Origin: an uncultured Bacteroidales bacterium
GTDB lineage: Bacteria; Bacteroidota; Bacteroidia; Bacteroidales; Muribaculaceae
Assembly: GCA_902772455.1 (NCBI GenBank)
Contig: CACYAW010000023.1
Location: 1 to 40,567, forward strand
Reading direction: 5' to 3'
DNA length: 40,567 nucleotides
Under the pieces are notes generated by a model that worked only from the letters and a program-made list of their open reading frames with translations, searched no databases and was not told the DNA's origin. The translations under genes and the position numbers were made by a program. Of this stretch, positions 15,850 to 24,318 are shown piece by piece (positions within the stretch are counted from its first letter, which is position 1; every line of letters starts with the position of its first letter).

Positions 15850-18800
15850 ATGAGCATCAAGAGAAATCTTGCGGCGATTGCCGCCGTGCTGCTGGCCATC
15901 GGTGCCACAGCACAAACCAACCCGTTGTGGATGCGCTTTAGCGCCATCTCGCCCGACGGGCAGACCATCGCGTTCTCCTACAAGGGGGACTTATTTACTG
16001 TACCTGTCCAGGGTGGAATGGCCCATCAGGTGACCACCAATGCGGCCTATGACGCCTACCCCGTGTGGAGCCCCGACAGCCGCAGCATTGCCTTTGCCTC
16101 GGCCCGCGAGGGAAGCCTTGACGTGTACCTCATCAACAAGGACGGCGGCACGCCCAAGCGCCTGACCACCGACAGCGGCAACGAGACGCCCCTGTGCTTC
16201 CTCAACGACGGCACGGTGCTGTTCGAGGCTACCAATATGCCCACGGCCCAGTCCATCCTGTTTGCCAGCCGCTCGTTCCCCCAGGTCTATCAGGTGAGTA
16301 CCAGCGGCGGCCGTGCGCGCCTGTTCTCGGCACTGCCCATGCAGGACCTGAGCGTCAATGCCAACGGCGACATCCTCTACCACGACATCAAGGGCTATGA
16401 GGATCCCTATCGCAAGCACCACACCTCGTCCATCACGCGCGACGTGTGGCTGAAACGCGACGGCCAGTTCACCAAGCTCACCGACTTCAACGGCGAGGAC
16501 CGCACCCCGCGCTGGGCGCCCGACGGCAAGTCTTACTACTACCTGAGCGAGCAGGACGGCACGTTCAACGTTTATAAAAACACCATCGGCGACAAGGCTG
16601 TTCAACTCACCCGCCACAAGGACAACCCCGTGCGTTTCCTCTCTGTTGCCAACAACGGCACCCTGTGCTACGGCTACAACGGCGAAATCTTCACCCTGCG
16701 CGAGGGCGGTGAGCCCCAGCGTGTGGACATTACCGTCAATGCCGACTGCAACGATAAGGAACTAATACGCCAAATCAAGTCCAACGGCGCCACCGCCATC
16801 AGCGTGTCACCCAGCGGCAAGGAAGTGGCCTTTGTGATGCACGGCGACGTGTATGTGACCTCGGTGGACTACAAGACCACCAAGCAGGTGACCAACACCC
16901 CCGAGCAGGAGCGCACCATCGACTTCTCGCCCGACGGACGCAGCATCGTCTATGACAGTGAGCGGGGCGGCATGTGGAGCATCTACCAGACCAGCATCAA
17001 GAACAAGGACGAGAAACTGTTCACCTATGCCACCGACCTGGTCGAGGAGCAACTGACCAACACGGGCCACACCAGCATCCAGCCCGCCTACAGCCCCGAC
17101 GGCAAGAGCGTGGCCTTCCTTGAGGATCGTGCCACCCTGCGCGCCGTTGACGTGAAAAGCAAGGCCGTGCGCACATTGATGGACGGCAAGTACATCTATT
17201 CCTACAGCGACGGCGACGTGTGGTATGAATGGAGTCCCGACAGCCGCTGGCTGCTCTCGTCCTACATCGGCGAAGGCGGTTGGAACAGCCAGGACGTCGC
17301 TCTGGTCAATGCCAGCGGCAACGGCGAGGTGCACAACCTGACCGAGAGCGGCTACAACGAGGGCAACGCCAAGTGGGTGCTCGGCGGCAAAGCGATGATT
17401 TTCACCAGCGACCGTGCCGGCTACCGCAGCCATGGCAGCTGGGGCACCGAGGACGACGTGTACATCATGTTCTTTGACCTGGACGCCTACGAGCGCTTCC
17501 GCATGACCAAGGAGGAGAAAGTCCTGCGTGAAGAAGCCGAAAAAGAGCAAAAGAAAGAGGCCGACAAGGCAAAGGCCGATCAGAAAACCAAGAAGAAAGA
17601 CAATAAAAAGAAAAAAGGCGCCACCGAGGACAAGCCCGCTGTTCCCGCCCTGCAATTTGACCTGGAGAACTGCCGCGACCGCATCGCGCGCCTGACGGTG
17701 AACTCATCGCGCCTGGGCGACTACGTGCTCTCCAAGGGCGGCGACACATTGTACTATCAAGCAGCCTTCGAGGGCGGCATGGACCTGTGGAAACACGACC
17801 TGCGCGAGAACAAGACCGAAATCGTCCTCAAAGGCGTGGGCGGAGGCCAAATGATGGCCGACAAGGGCGGCAAGAACCTGTTCCTGTGCACCGGCAAGGG
17901 CATCCAGAAGATCGACCTGGCCAAGGGCAAACCCGAGGCAATCAGCTACGAGGCCAACTTCAACTACCGCCCCTATGAGGAGAGGGAATACATCTTCAAC
18001 CACATCTGGCAACAGGTCAAGGACAAATTCTACGTCGAGGACATCCACGGCGTGGACTGGGAAGGCTACCGCGACAACTACAAGCGCTTCCTGCCCTACA
18101 TCAACAACAACTACGACTTCCGCGACATGCTCAGCGAGATGCTGGGCGAGCTCAACGGCTCGCACACCGGTGCCCGCTACAACCCCGAGGGACCGGCACT
18201 GAAGACTGCCGCCCTGGGCCTCTTCTTGGACGACACCTATCAGGGCGACGGCCTGCGTATCGAGGAAGTCATCAAGCGCGGCCCCTTCGACGTGAAGAAG
18301 ACGGGCGTGACCGCCGGATGCATCATCGAGGCCATTGACGGCAACAGCATCCCGGCTGGAGTGGACTATAACTGGATGCTCGACGGCAAGGCCGGCAAGC
18401 CCATCCGCGTCAACGTGTACAACCCCAAGACCAAGAAGCGCTTTGACGTTACCGTCAAGGCCATCAGCAAGGGCGAGCAAACGGAACTGCTTTACAAACG
18501 CTGGGTGGACCGCAACCGCGCCTTGGTGGACAGCCTGTCCAATGGCCAGCTGGCCTATGTACACGTCAAGGAGATGGACAGCGAGAGCTTCCGCACCGTC
18601 TATCGCGAACTGCTGAGCGACAAGAACCGCAACCGCAAGGCTGTTATCGTCGATGAGCGCCACAACGGCGGCGGCTGGCTGCACGACGACCTGTGCACCC
18701 TGCTCAGCGGCAAGCAGTACCAGAGCTTCGTACCCCACGGCAAGGTGGTGGGCGCTGATCCGTTCAACAAGTGGACCAAGCCCTCGTGCGTACTCATGTG

Positions 18801-19092
18801 TGAGGACGACTACAGCAATGGCCACGGCTTCCCCTTCGTTTACAAGGAACTGGGCATCGGCAAACTCATCGGCACCCCTGTTCCCGGCACCATGACTGCC
18901 GTGTGGTGGGAGACGCTGATCGACCGTTCGCTGATCTTCGGCATCCCGCAGGTGGGCTGTCGTGACATGCGCGGCAACTACTGCGAGAACACCCCGCTGC
19001 TGCCCGACGTCGAGGTCTATAACACCCCCGAGGATTACCTCACGGGCCACGACCGCCAGCTTGAGCGCGCCATCCAGGAAATGCTCAAGTAA
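15850..19092 (+). CDS. Secreted tricorn-like S41 peptidase
   Basis: This encodes 1080 residues from the ATG at 15850. That start gives a clear signal peptide (MSIKRNLAAIAAVLLAIGATAQ); earlier in-frame ATGs lie upstream of the -7 element. The N-terminal half is a WD40/TolB-type beta-propeller with repeated SPDG(R/K)S motifs. A low-complexity Lys/Glu linker lies at about 560-595. A second propeller part, a PDZ-like domain (about 800-870) and a C-terminal tail-specific protease domain follow. The nucleophile is probably Ser989 in DDYSNGHGFPF, aligned with the SN of S41 peptidases. It probably degrades oligopeptides in the periplasm. It is a single-gene unit with its own promoter and terminator, richer in GC than the helicase gene on the other side of the ATPase. 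Confidence 0.92.
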   Translation: MSIKRNLAAIAAVLLAIGATAQTNPLWMRFSAISPDGQTIAFSYKGDLFTVPVQGGMAHQVTTNAAYDAYPVWSPDSRSIAFASAREGSLDVYLINKDGGTPKRLTTDSGNETPLCFLNDGTVLFEATNMPTAQSILFASRSFPQVYQVSTSGGRARLFSALPMQDLSVNANGDILYHDIKGYEDPYRKHHTSSITRDVWLKRDGQFTKLTDFNGEDRTPRWAPDGKSYYYLSEQDGTFNVYKNTIGDKAVQLTRHKDNPVRFLSVANNGTLCYGYNGEIFTLREGGEPQRVDITVNADCNDKELIRQIKSNGATAISVSPSGKEVAFVMHGDVYVTSVDYKTTKQVTNTPEQERTIDFSPDGRSIVYDSERGGMWSIYQTSIKNKDEKLFTYATDLVEEQLTNTGHTSIQPAYSPDGKSVAFLEDRATLRAVDVKSKAVRTLMDGKYIYSYSDGDVWYEWSPDSRWLLSSYIGEGGWNSQDVALVNASGNGEVHNLTESGYNEGNAKWVLGGKAMIFTSDRAGYRSHGSWGTEDDVYIMFFDLDAYERFRMTKEEKVLREEAEKEQKKEADKAKADQKTKKKDNKKKKGATEDKPAVPALQFDLENCRDRIARLTVNSSRLGDYVLSKGGDTLYYQAAFEGGMDLWKHDLRENKTEIVLKGVGGGQMMADKGGKNLFLCTGKGIQKIDLAKGKPEAISYEANFNYRPYEEREYIFNHIWQQVKDKFYVEDIHGVDWEGYRDNYKRFLPYINNNYDFRDMLSEMLGELNGSHTGARYNPEGPALKTAALGLFLDDTYQGDGLRIEEVIKRGPFDVKKTGVTAGCIIEAIDGNSIPAGVDYNWMLDGKAGKPIRVNVYNPKTKKRFDVTVKAISKGEQTELLYKRWVDRNRALVDSLSNGQLAYVHVKEMDSESFRTVYRELLSDKNRNRKAVIVDERHNGGGWLHDDLCTLLSGKQYQSFVPHGKVVGADPFNKWTKPSCVLMCEDDYSNGHGFPFVYKELGIGKLIGTPVPGTMTAVWWETLIDRSLIFGIPQVGCRDMRGNYCENTPLLPDVEVYNTPEDYLTGHDRQLERAIQEMLK

Positions 19093-19114
19093 CCCCTCAA
19101 TACAACGAACTTTC

Positions 19115-19154
19115 AGGTCGAGTCACATCTCTAGAGTGGCTCGACCTTTTTTTT
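19115..19154 (+). terminator. Rho-independent terminator after the tricorn-like gene
   Basis: Arms 19115-19126 and 19135-19146 pair over 12 positions with one G:T wobble and an 8-base loop, followed by a run of eight T. The stem begins 23 bases after the stop codon. Confidence 0.9.
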
Positions 19155-19629
19155 CACAACAACTAAAAATGGGAAAACAACAAATACAATAAATGCAAAA
19201 CTATCCAGCGCGATATTTAAAAAGACAACAGAATCAACTTAAACAACTTCTTCTCAACATCAGATTTATCTGATTGATTTGAAAAGAATTGCTTGATTTC
19301 TTGCGAGCGAATGCGAGCAATCCCCTTTCGCGCAGACAATGGATCACGTCCAATAAAAACTTAGCGGCTTAGCGCCGTTGCGAGAGACCAAGGGAAGCGG
19401 ACGCCAATTCGCTTAATTTGTTTAATTCGAAGACCTTAAAATCTTCGCGGCTTAGCGGCTTAGCGTGAGGCCAAGGAAGGCGGACGCCAATTAGCTTAAT
19501 TCGTTTAATTCGAAGACCTTAAATCTTCGCGGCTTAGCGTGAAGCACCGCGAGGCGTAGCTCCAAAGTTTTTAGATTTTTTGCGAGCGAGTGCGAGCCAT
19601 CCAGTTATGAGGACATGGCTTCAGTGACA
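19155..19629. other. Gene-free 475-bp repeat-rich intergenic region
   Basis: I see no gene or RNA. It consists of an AT-rich start, then GC-rich mosaic repeats: TTGCGAGCGAATGCGAGC-type words near 19301 and 19580, several copies of GCGGCTTAGCG, and an 83-bp tandem duplication. It separates a (+) unit from converging (-) genes. Confidence 0.7.
19388..19545. repeat. Two diverged tandem copies of an 83-bp unit
   Basis: Copy 1 (19388-19470) and copy 2 (from 19471, shortened) share CCAAGG, CGGACGCCAATT, TTTAATTCGAAGACCTTAAA, TCTTCGCGGCTTAGCG and GTGA in the same order. Each contains the hairpin CGAAGA/TCTTCG. Copy 1 has one extra GGCTTAGC word. They lie in non-coding DNA. Confidence 0.75.
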
Positions 19630-20601
19630 CTATGGCACAAAGGTTTTATTGGTTCGGGTGGTGCCGTCGCTCATGTGATTGACGGTGATGGTGATGCCGT
19701 CAGGGACAGTGTTTTGTCCCAGGTTCATGCCAGTGATGGTATAGTGGTCGGTGCTCGTGACGGTGACGTTATCACCTAGGAGCTCATCCAGTTCATCAGT
19801 GCCCCAGTCAACATCTTCGAGTTCTGGCATCTCGCTGGGTTTAAGCGAGTTGCAGGTCATCATATAGACGCCCATATTGCCATATTTCAGGTAGTTGGCC
19901 TGGGTGTCCACAGTCCACATGGCCACGTTCAGCCCCATGCGATGAAAGGTCTTCACAGTATTGGCGTCAAAGTTGCCGATGGAGATGCTGGGATGAAGCC
20001 CGTATTGACGGCACCATTCCTCATTGCCCTCCCAGTTGGCATTGCACAGCCATTGCCGCGTGAACTGGGGATAGTGCTCAGCTATGTATTCCTGCGACTT
20101 CTTCATCGATGTGAGAAAGATCACCTTGTCGGTAATGCCCTGATCAATGACCAGATGAGCCAGACCGTCAAAGTTGCTCATGTCATTGTTGTTGATGCCT
20201 GTGGTCCACTTGAGCTCGATGACAGGGAAAACACCTTTCTCGACACAGATGGCCAGATACTCGGCCACGGTGCATATGTGGCCCGTATAGGTCACGCCGC
20301 CGCGCGTCTGGGTGTATTCCTCGGCACGCAGTTCGGCATAGGTGGCATCGGCAACGGTGAGATGACCGCCCAAACGGTTAGTGGTCTCATCGTGGCTGAT
20401 GACATAAAAGCCGTCTTTGGTCACACGCACGTCACACTCCAGCCCGTCATAACCGTATATATCGACACCGTTGCGGAAGGCCTCGGCGGTGTTTTCTACA
20501 CCGATATTGCATCCACGATGCCCCACAAACAGAGGCTTCCAGGCCCAAACATCGACAGCCAGGGCCAGCACAATCAGCAAGGTAAAAAGTCGTCTATTCA
20601 T
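19630..20601 (-). CDS. Glycerophosphodiester phosphodiesterase family protein, exported
   Basis: This encodes 323 residues with an N-terminal signal peptide (MNRRLFTLLIVLALAVDVWA) and a GDPD TIM-barrel domain (about 25-250). The catalytic and metal residues are present: His28-Arg29 (FVGHRGCN), Glu36 (GVENTAEAF), Glu55 and Asp57 (GLECDVRV), and His70 (VISHDET). GDPD enzymes hydrolyse deacylated phospholipids to glycerol-3-phosphate and an alcohol; here it would act in the periplasm. After the barrel an extension of about 60 residues, unlike the core family, begins with an acidic stretch (PELEDVDWGTDELDELLGD) and ends with a Thr/Asn-rich beta-like tail. The promoter lies at 20633-20664. Confidence 0.9.
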   Translation of the reverse strand: MNRRLFTLLIVLALAVDVWAWKPLFVGHRGCNIGVENTAEAFRNGVDIYGYDGLECDVRVTKDGFYVISHDETTNRLGGHLTVADATYAELRAEEYTQTRGGVTYTGHICTVAEYLAICVEKGVFPVIELKWTTGINNNDMSNFDGLAHLVIDQGITDKVIFLTSMKKSQEYIAEHYPQFTRQWLCNANWEGNEEWCRQYGLHPSISIGNFDANTVKTFHRMGLNVAMWTVDTQANYLKYGNMGVYMMTCNSLKPSEMPELEDVDWGTDELDELLGDNVTVTSTDHYTITGMNLGQNTVPDGITITVNHMSDGTTRTNKTFVP

Positions 20602-20632
20602 CTTCTTGTTTATTTAATGATTAAAGGATGTG

Positions 20633-20664
20633 CAAATATACGGTTTTTGGGACCGAAGCGCAAG
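20633..20664 (-). promoter_or_regulatory. Bacteroidetes-type promoter of the GDPD gene
   Basis: On the minus strand CTTG (20664-20661), a 20-base spacer, then TATATTTG (20640-20633) followed by C. The -7 motif is perfect and the -33 has the TTG core. It lies 31 bases before the ATG. Confidence 0.65.
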
Positions 20665-20674
20665 TTTTGACGGA

Positions 20675-21544
20675 CTACTTGAGGTAGCGTGAGAAGAATT
20701 GCCAGATTTCCTCGCCGGTGTCGATGTCATTGGTGTGCCAACTGTGGACACCGCCCACGACTTCGTAGAGCCACACGTCGCAGCCCGTCGTGCTGCTGGT
20801 GTAGCGGTGCTTGACAACGGGATGGCCTTGGGCTCCCTGCAGGCTCTCGACACGCTCGGTCACCTCATGGGTACAGCGGTTTTTGGCTATCCAATAGCCG
20901 ATAGCGACAGGCACGGGCAGATAGGCGCCCCAACCACCCTTGTCCGCCATATCGCCCTCCCACTCCGAGACGCGGTCCTCGGTGCCGTGGATTTCCATCA
21001 GCGGAATGGGGCGAGGCGCTTCAAGCCGCTCATACATCCATGCCATCGTCAGCCCAGCAATCGGAGCGACCGCCTTGAAAGTCGATTGCTTACTGTAGGC
21101 CATCAGATAGCACATCTCACCGCCATTGGACATGCCAGTCAAGAAGGTGTTACTGCGGCTCAAACGGTATTGCTTTTGAACATGACGGGCAATGCGGCAC
21201 AAGGCTTTCACGTCATCCACTTTCCAACCCCGCTGGAAGGGATAACCCACGTTCCAGCTGGGCTCACCCTGGGGGTCTTTCAGCCCCTGGGGAAGGCAGA
21301 CGGCAAAACCGTGACGGTCGGCAGCCGCCAGCATGGGATTCTCACGCCAAATGCCTGCGCCATAGCCATGCAGGATGAACACCAACGGCGCATCGGGCTG
21401 CAACCCGTCGGGCAAATACATGGCGAAGTGACGCATATAGCCATCGACCTTGACCGAGTCATCGGCAAAGCGTCCTGCCTGGCACGGCAGCGCCGCTAAA
21501 ACCAAACCCAATACAATCAGGCCATATGTAAGGATTCGTTTCAT
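20675..21544 (-). CDS. Exported PHB-depolymerase/feruloyl-esterase-like alpha/beta hydrolase
   Basis: This encodes 289 residues from the ATG at 21544, chosen because a good Shine-Dalgarno (AAGGAGG) precedes it and a signal peptide follows (MKRILTYGLIVLGLVLAALPCQAG). A Met 14 codons upstream has neither. The fold is the PHB-depolymerase/LpqC esterase family: oxyanion segment FILHGYGAGIW, nucleophile Ser in TGMSNGGEMCY (GxSxG type), acid in HGTEDRVSEWEG, and His in VVGGVHSWH. Relatives cleave ester bonds in plant polysaccharides (feruloyl, acetyl) or polyesters. The substrate is unknown; no carbohydrate-active neighbours support a choice. Confidence 0.88.
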   Translation of the reverse strand: MKRILTYGLIVLGLVLAALPCQAGRFADDSVKVDGYMRHFAMYLPDGLQPDAPLVFILHGYGAGIWRENPMLAAADRHGFAVCLPQGLKDPQGEPSWNVGYPFQRGWKVDDVKALCRIARHVQKQYRLSRSNTFLTGMSNGGEMCYLMAYSKQSTFKAVAPIAGLTMAWMYERLEAPRPIPLMEIHGTEDRVSEWEGDMADKGGWGAYLPVPVAIGYWIAKNRCTHEVTERVESLQGAQGHPVVKHRYTSSTTGCDVWLYEVVGGVHSWHTNDIDTGEEIWQFFSRYLK

Positions 21545-21573
21545 CCTCCTTATCGTTTTTTGATTACCGTCTG

Positions 21574-21581
21574 CAAATATA
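21574..21581 (-). promoter_or_regulatory. -7 element of the esterase gene
   Basis: Minus-strand TATATTTG followed by C, 30-37 bases before the esterase ATG. It is divergent from the -7 element at 21626-21633. Confidence 0.5.
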
Positions 21582-21625
21582 CACAAAAATGACCATAAAA
21601 ATGAGAACTGTTTATCATTTTATTA

Positions 21626-21633
21626 TAACTTTG
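21626..21633 (+). promoter_or_regulatory. -7 element of the small membrane protein gene
   Basis: TAACTTTG followed by C, 31-38 bases before the ATG at 21664. The -33 region is poor. Confidence 0.5.
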
Positions 21634-21663
21634 CCGTAGTTATTAACCAAACATGCATTTGCT

Positions 21664-21927
21664 ATGAAAGATTTCCAATTATCCTTCGCCTCGATTTTAA
21701 AGTACGTCTCGATTGTTCTCATCGTCATCGGTGTGATATCTATCCCTGTCGCAATCTTCACAGGCTTTGGCCGTCTTTTCAGTACCGGCTTCAGTGAAAT
21801 ATTCTGTGGCATGCTGTTTTATGCCTTGTCCATCATCGTGCAGGCAGCAGCCATTTACATCAAGAAGAACACGCCCGAGACTCAAAAGGCTCAAGAGGTT
21901 CAAAAGGTCCAAGAGGATCAAGAATAA
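21664..21927 (+). CDS. Small two-helix membrane protein, unknown function
   Basis: This encodes 87 residues. Two hydrophobic helices (about 12-33 and 46-66) are joined by a loop rich in Phe/Gly (FTGFGRLFSTGFSE). The C-terminus is a polar tail with a repeated KAQEVQKVQEDQE pattern, probably helical and cytoplasmic. The -7 element at 21626 and the start context support expression. It is divergent from the esterase and convergent with the uracil permease. I do not recognise the family. Confidence 0.6.
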   Translation: MKDFQLSFASILKYVSIVLIVIGVISIPVAIFTGFGRLFSTGFSEIFCGMLFYALSIIVQAAAIYIKKNTPETQKAQEVQKVQEDQE

Positions 21928-22106
21928 TACAAAAGCCGTTGTCCGCGTCAAGCGGGAAAAAGGGATTGCTAGCGCTCGCAAGAAATCAAACAGATTTATT
22001 GGCGCGGAATGCTACTATTTTGTTTGATTTGTTACAGATTTTGTTCAATTTTTCGCGCGCAGCGCGATCCATCCCCCCCGACCTTTCTGCGGCAAAGGAA
22101 TTGAAT
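21928..22106. other. Intergenic region with palindromic patches
   Basis: No gene. It contains AGCGCTCGCAAGAAATC at about 21970, the reverse complement of a word found at about 19295 in the other repeat-rich gap, and a palindromic patch TCGCGCGCAGCGCGA near 22051. Either could help terminate the converging transcripts. Confidence 0.5.
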
Positions 22107-23309
22107 TTACGCCTTTTTGGTCGGCGGGATGACAAGGTTGAGGATGACGCCCGCAATTGCAGCCAGGCCGATGCCGCTCAGTGAGAAGGTGCCCATCGGG
22201 ATAATGGCGCCACCGATGCCCAGGGTCAACGTCACACTAACAATGATGATGTTGCGGGTCTCATCCAGATTCACCTTGTTGTGAACGAGATTCTGAATGC
22301 CTACCGATGCGATAGAACCGAACAGCAGCATCATGATACCACCCAGCACGGCGCTGGGAATGCTCTGCAATAGGGCACTCAGCTTGCCGATGACCGAGAA
22401 GACGATGGCAGTACCCGCTGCAATGCGGATGACGGCGGGAGAAGTGATGCGGGTAATCTGCATCGCACCCGTCACCTCGCTGTAGGTAGTCACGGGAGGA
22501 CCGCCAAACAGGGAGGCCGCCAAGCAAGCCAAACCATCGCCCAACATGGTACGGTGCAGACCAGGATCCTTGACAAAGTCCTTGTCGGCCACGGCGCTCA
22601 CGACATACACGTCGCCAATGTGCTCTATCACGGGGGCAATGGCAACGGGTATCATGAACAGGAACGGCTCCCATGCGAATTGCGGCAACTTGAAGTGCAC
22701 GATACTTTCTGGCAAGGCGAACCATGACGCTGCGGCTACTGCCGAAACATCGACCAGCCCCATGAGACAGGCCACAATATAGCCCACAACGATGCCGCAG
22801 ACCACAGGCACCAGTTTGAGCAGTCCTTTACCAAGCACAAGCACCAGAATGGCCGTCAAGAGCGAGATGAAGGCCAGTATCCAGTTTTCTTGGGCCATAT
22901 TGACAGCTGCGGGAGCCAACGAAAGGCCGATGCAGATGATGACAGGCCCGATGACGACAGGCGGGAACAGACGCTCGAGCAGATGACGCCCCTGCCACTT
23001 GATGAGCGCCGACATGACGAAATAGACCAGCGCCACGCCTGTGATGCCTGCAATCGTTCCCGGCATACCCCACTGCTTGGAGGCAGAGATGATGGGGGCG
23101 ATAAAGGCAAAGCTAGAGCCTAAAAAAATGGGCACCTTTCCTTTGGTGACCATGTGAAAAATAAAAGTGCCGAGACCGGCGGTAAATAATGCGGTGGCTG
23201 GGTCAAGTCCCACAAGCAACGGGACGAGAACAGTGGAGCCAAAGGCAACAAACAGGAATTGTATGCCCACAATGGTTTTTCGGGCCGTGGATAGATGATC
23301 GGTTTTCAT
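22107..23309 (-). CDS. Uracil/xanthine permease (NCS2 family, UraA-like)
   Basis: This encodes about 400 residues from the ATG at 23309, chosen because GAAAAGAA precedes it and the family begins here; upstream in-frame ATGs add a non-homologous leader that overlaps the promoter. It is a 14-helix inner-membrane nucleobase:cation symporter. Family marks are IFLGSSFAFIAPI (TM3), VIEHIGDVYVV (the Glu/His of the substrate site in UraA), and GGPPVTTYSEVTGAM (the second substrate glutamate). Uracil is the most likely substrate because the sequence resembles UraA/PyrP most closely; xanthine is possible. It stands alone, divergent from the SDR gene. Confidence 0.88.
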   Translation of the reverse strand: MKTDHLSTARKTIVGIQFLFVAFGSTVLVPLLVGLDPATALFTAGLGTFIFHMVTKGKVPIFLGSSFAFIAPIISASKQWGMPGTIAGITGVALVYFVMSALIKWQGRHLLERLFPPVVIGPVIICIGLSLAPAAVNMAQENWILAFISLLTAILVLVLGKGLLKLVPVVCGIVVGYIVACLMGLVDVSAVAAASWFALPESIVHFKLPQFAWEPFLFMIPVAIAPVIEHIGDVYVVSAVADKDFVKDPGLHRTMLGDGLACLAASLFGGPPVTTYSEVTGAMQITRITSPAVIRIAAGTAIVFSVIGKLSALLQSIPSAVLGGIMMLLFGSIASVGIQNLVHNKVNLDETRNIIIVSVTLTLGIGGAIIPMGTFSLSGIGLAAIAGVILNLVIPPTKKA

Positions 23310-23347
23310 TTCTTTTCTCTCAAAAAAATAAGCGACATTTTCCGCTA

Positions 23348-23355
23348 CAAAATTA
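23348..23355 (-). promoter_or_regulatory. -7 element of the nucleobase permease gene
   Basis: Minus-strand TAATTTTG matches TAnnTTTG, 39-46 bases before the ATG at 23309. The -33 is only weakly matched. Confidence 0.45.
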
Positions 23356-23475
23356 CAACCAATTTTCATAATATGGAAATCCAAGGGATATAGTTTTGAC
23401 TAAATTTTTCGCAACTTTTCAATGATTATATGGGTATTTTAGCCGAAAAACTGGGGCGTATTTGTTGATAATGAG

Positions 23476-23483
23476 TAAATTTG
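23476..23483 (+). promoter_or_regulatory. -7 element of the SDR gene
   Basis: TAAATTTG followed by C, 36-43 bases before the ATG at 23519. A strong Shine-Dalgarno (GGAGGAAAG) lies just before that ATG. Confidence 0.55.
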
Positions 23484-23518
23484 CGGAAATATTGGCATTC
23501 ATTAAACGGAGGAAAGAT

Positions 23519-24226
23519 ATGGATTTCAGAGAGAAAGTTGCGGTGGTGACCGGCGGAGCGCAGGGGATTGGCCGCTGCATCGCCGAGGAATTCCGCAAAA
23601 CCTGCGCGCAGGTGTGCGTGATCGACAAGCAGGAAGGTGAGCACTTTGTCGGCGACATTGCCGACAAGTCGGTACTGGAACGCTTTGCCAGTGAGGTGAT
23701 TGAGAAACATGGCCATGTGGATTACCTCATTAACAACGCCTTGCCGTTGATGAAGGGCATCGACGAATGCTCTTATGAGGATTTCGAGTACGCCATGAGG
23801 GTGGGTGTCACTGCCCCGTTCTATCTCACGAAACTATTTGCACCGCATTTTGCCCAGGGTGCCGCCATCGTCAACATCTCGTCATCGCGTGACCGCATGA
23901 GCCAGCCCCAGACCGAGAGCTACACGGCGGCCAAGGGCGGCATCGCAGCGCTCACCCATGCACTCGCCGTCAGCCTGGCAGGGCGTGTGCGGGTCAACTC
24001 CATCTCACCCGGATGAATCGAGACCCGAGGCGTGACCTATAACGGGCCTGACGCCATTCAGCAACCAGCAGGCCGCGTCGGCAACCCGCTAGACATCGCC
24101 AACATGGTACTGTTTCTATGCTCACCCAATGCCGGCTTCATCACCGGCGAGAACATCTGCATCGACGGTGGCATGACCCATCAGATGATTTACCACGGTG
24201 ACCACGGCTGGAAACTGGAACGGTAA
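23519..24226 (+). pseudogene. Short-chain dehydrogenase/reductase gene with in-frame TGA
   Basis: The reading frame would encode a 235-residue classical SDR. It has the Rossmann motif TGGAQGIG, LINNALP (NNAG-like), and the catalytic Ser and YTAAK of ISSSRDRM...ESYTAAKGG, with a C-terminal TGENICIDGGMTHQM substrate/cofactor region. The start at 23519 has an excellent Shine-Dalgarno. Codon 166 (24014-24016) is TGA, in the family position of the conserved SPGW tryptophan (normally TGG). Homology continues in the same frame to 24226. One G-to-A change therefore truncates the protein after the active site but before the C-terminal region. It may be a recent nonsense mutation or a sequence error. 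The substrate is unknown. Confidence 0.85.
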
Positions 24227-24264
24227 AGCCACGGCCTGAAACAGCAATAGCACCTTCAAATAAA

Positions 24265-24295
24265 TTGGGATTTTCCGATTAGTTTCATAACTTTG
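24265..24295 (+). promoter_or_regulatory. Probable promoter of the 24319 gene
   Basis: TTGG at 24265-24268, a 19-base spacer, then TAACTTTG at 24288-24295 followed by C. The -7 is perfect and the -33 partial. It lies 23 bases before the ATG. Confidence 0.55.
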
Positions 24296-24318
24296 CACCC
24301 ATAAAATTCCAAACGACT

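Noticed and set aside
17704-19050. Long open frames antisense to the tricorn-like protease and to murA (3294-4637)
   Set aside because: They mirror GC-rich codon use of strong genes on the other strand, with Ala/Val/His-rich compositions, no recognisable domains and no start signals.
24014-24016. TGA recoded as tryptophan
   Set aside because: Several intact genes here, such as murA, end in TGA, and TGG is used for Trp throughout.
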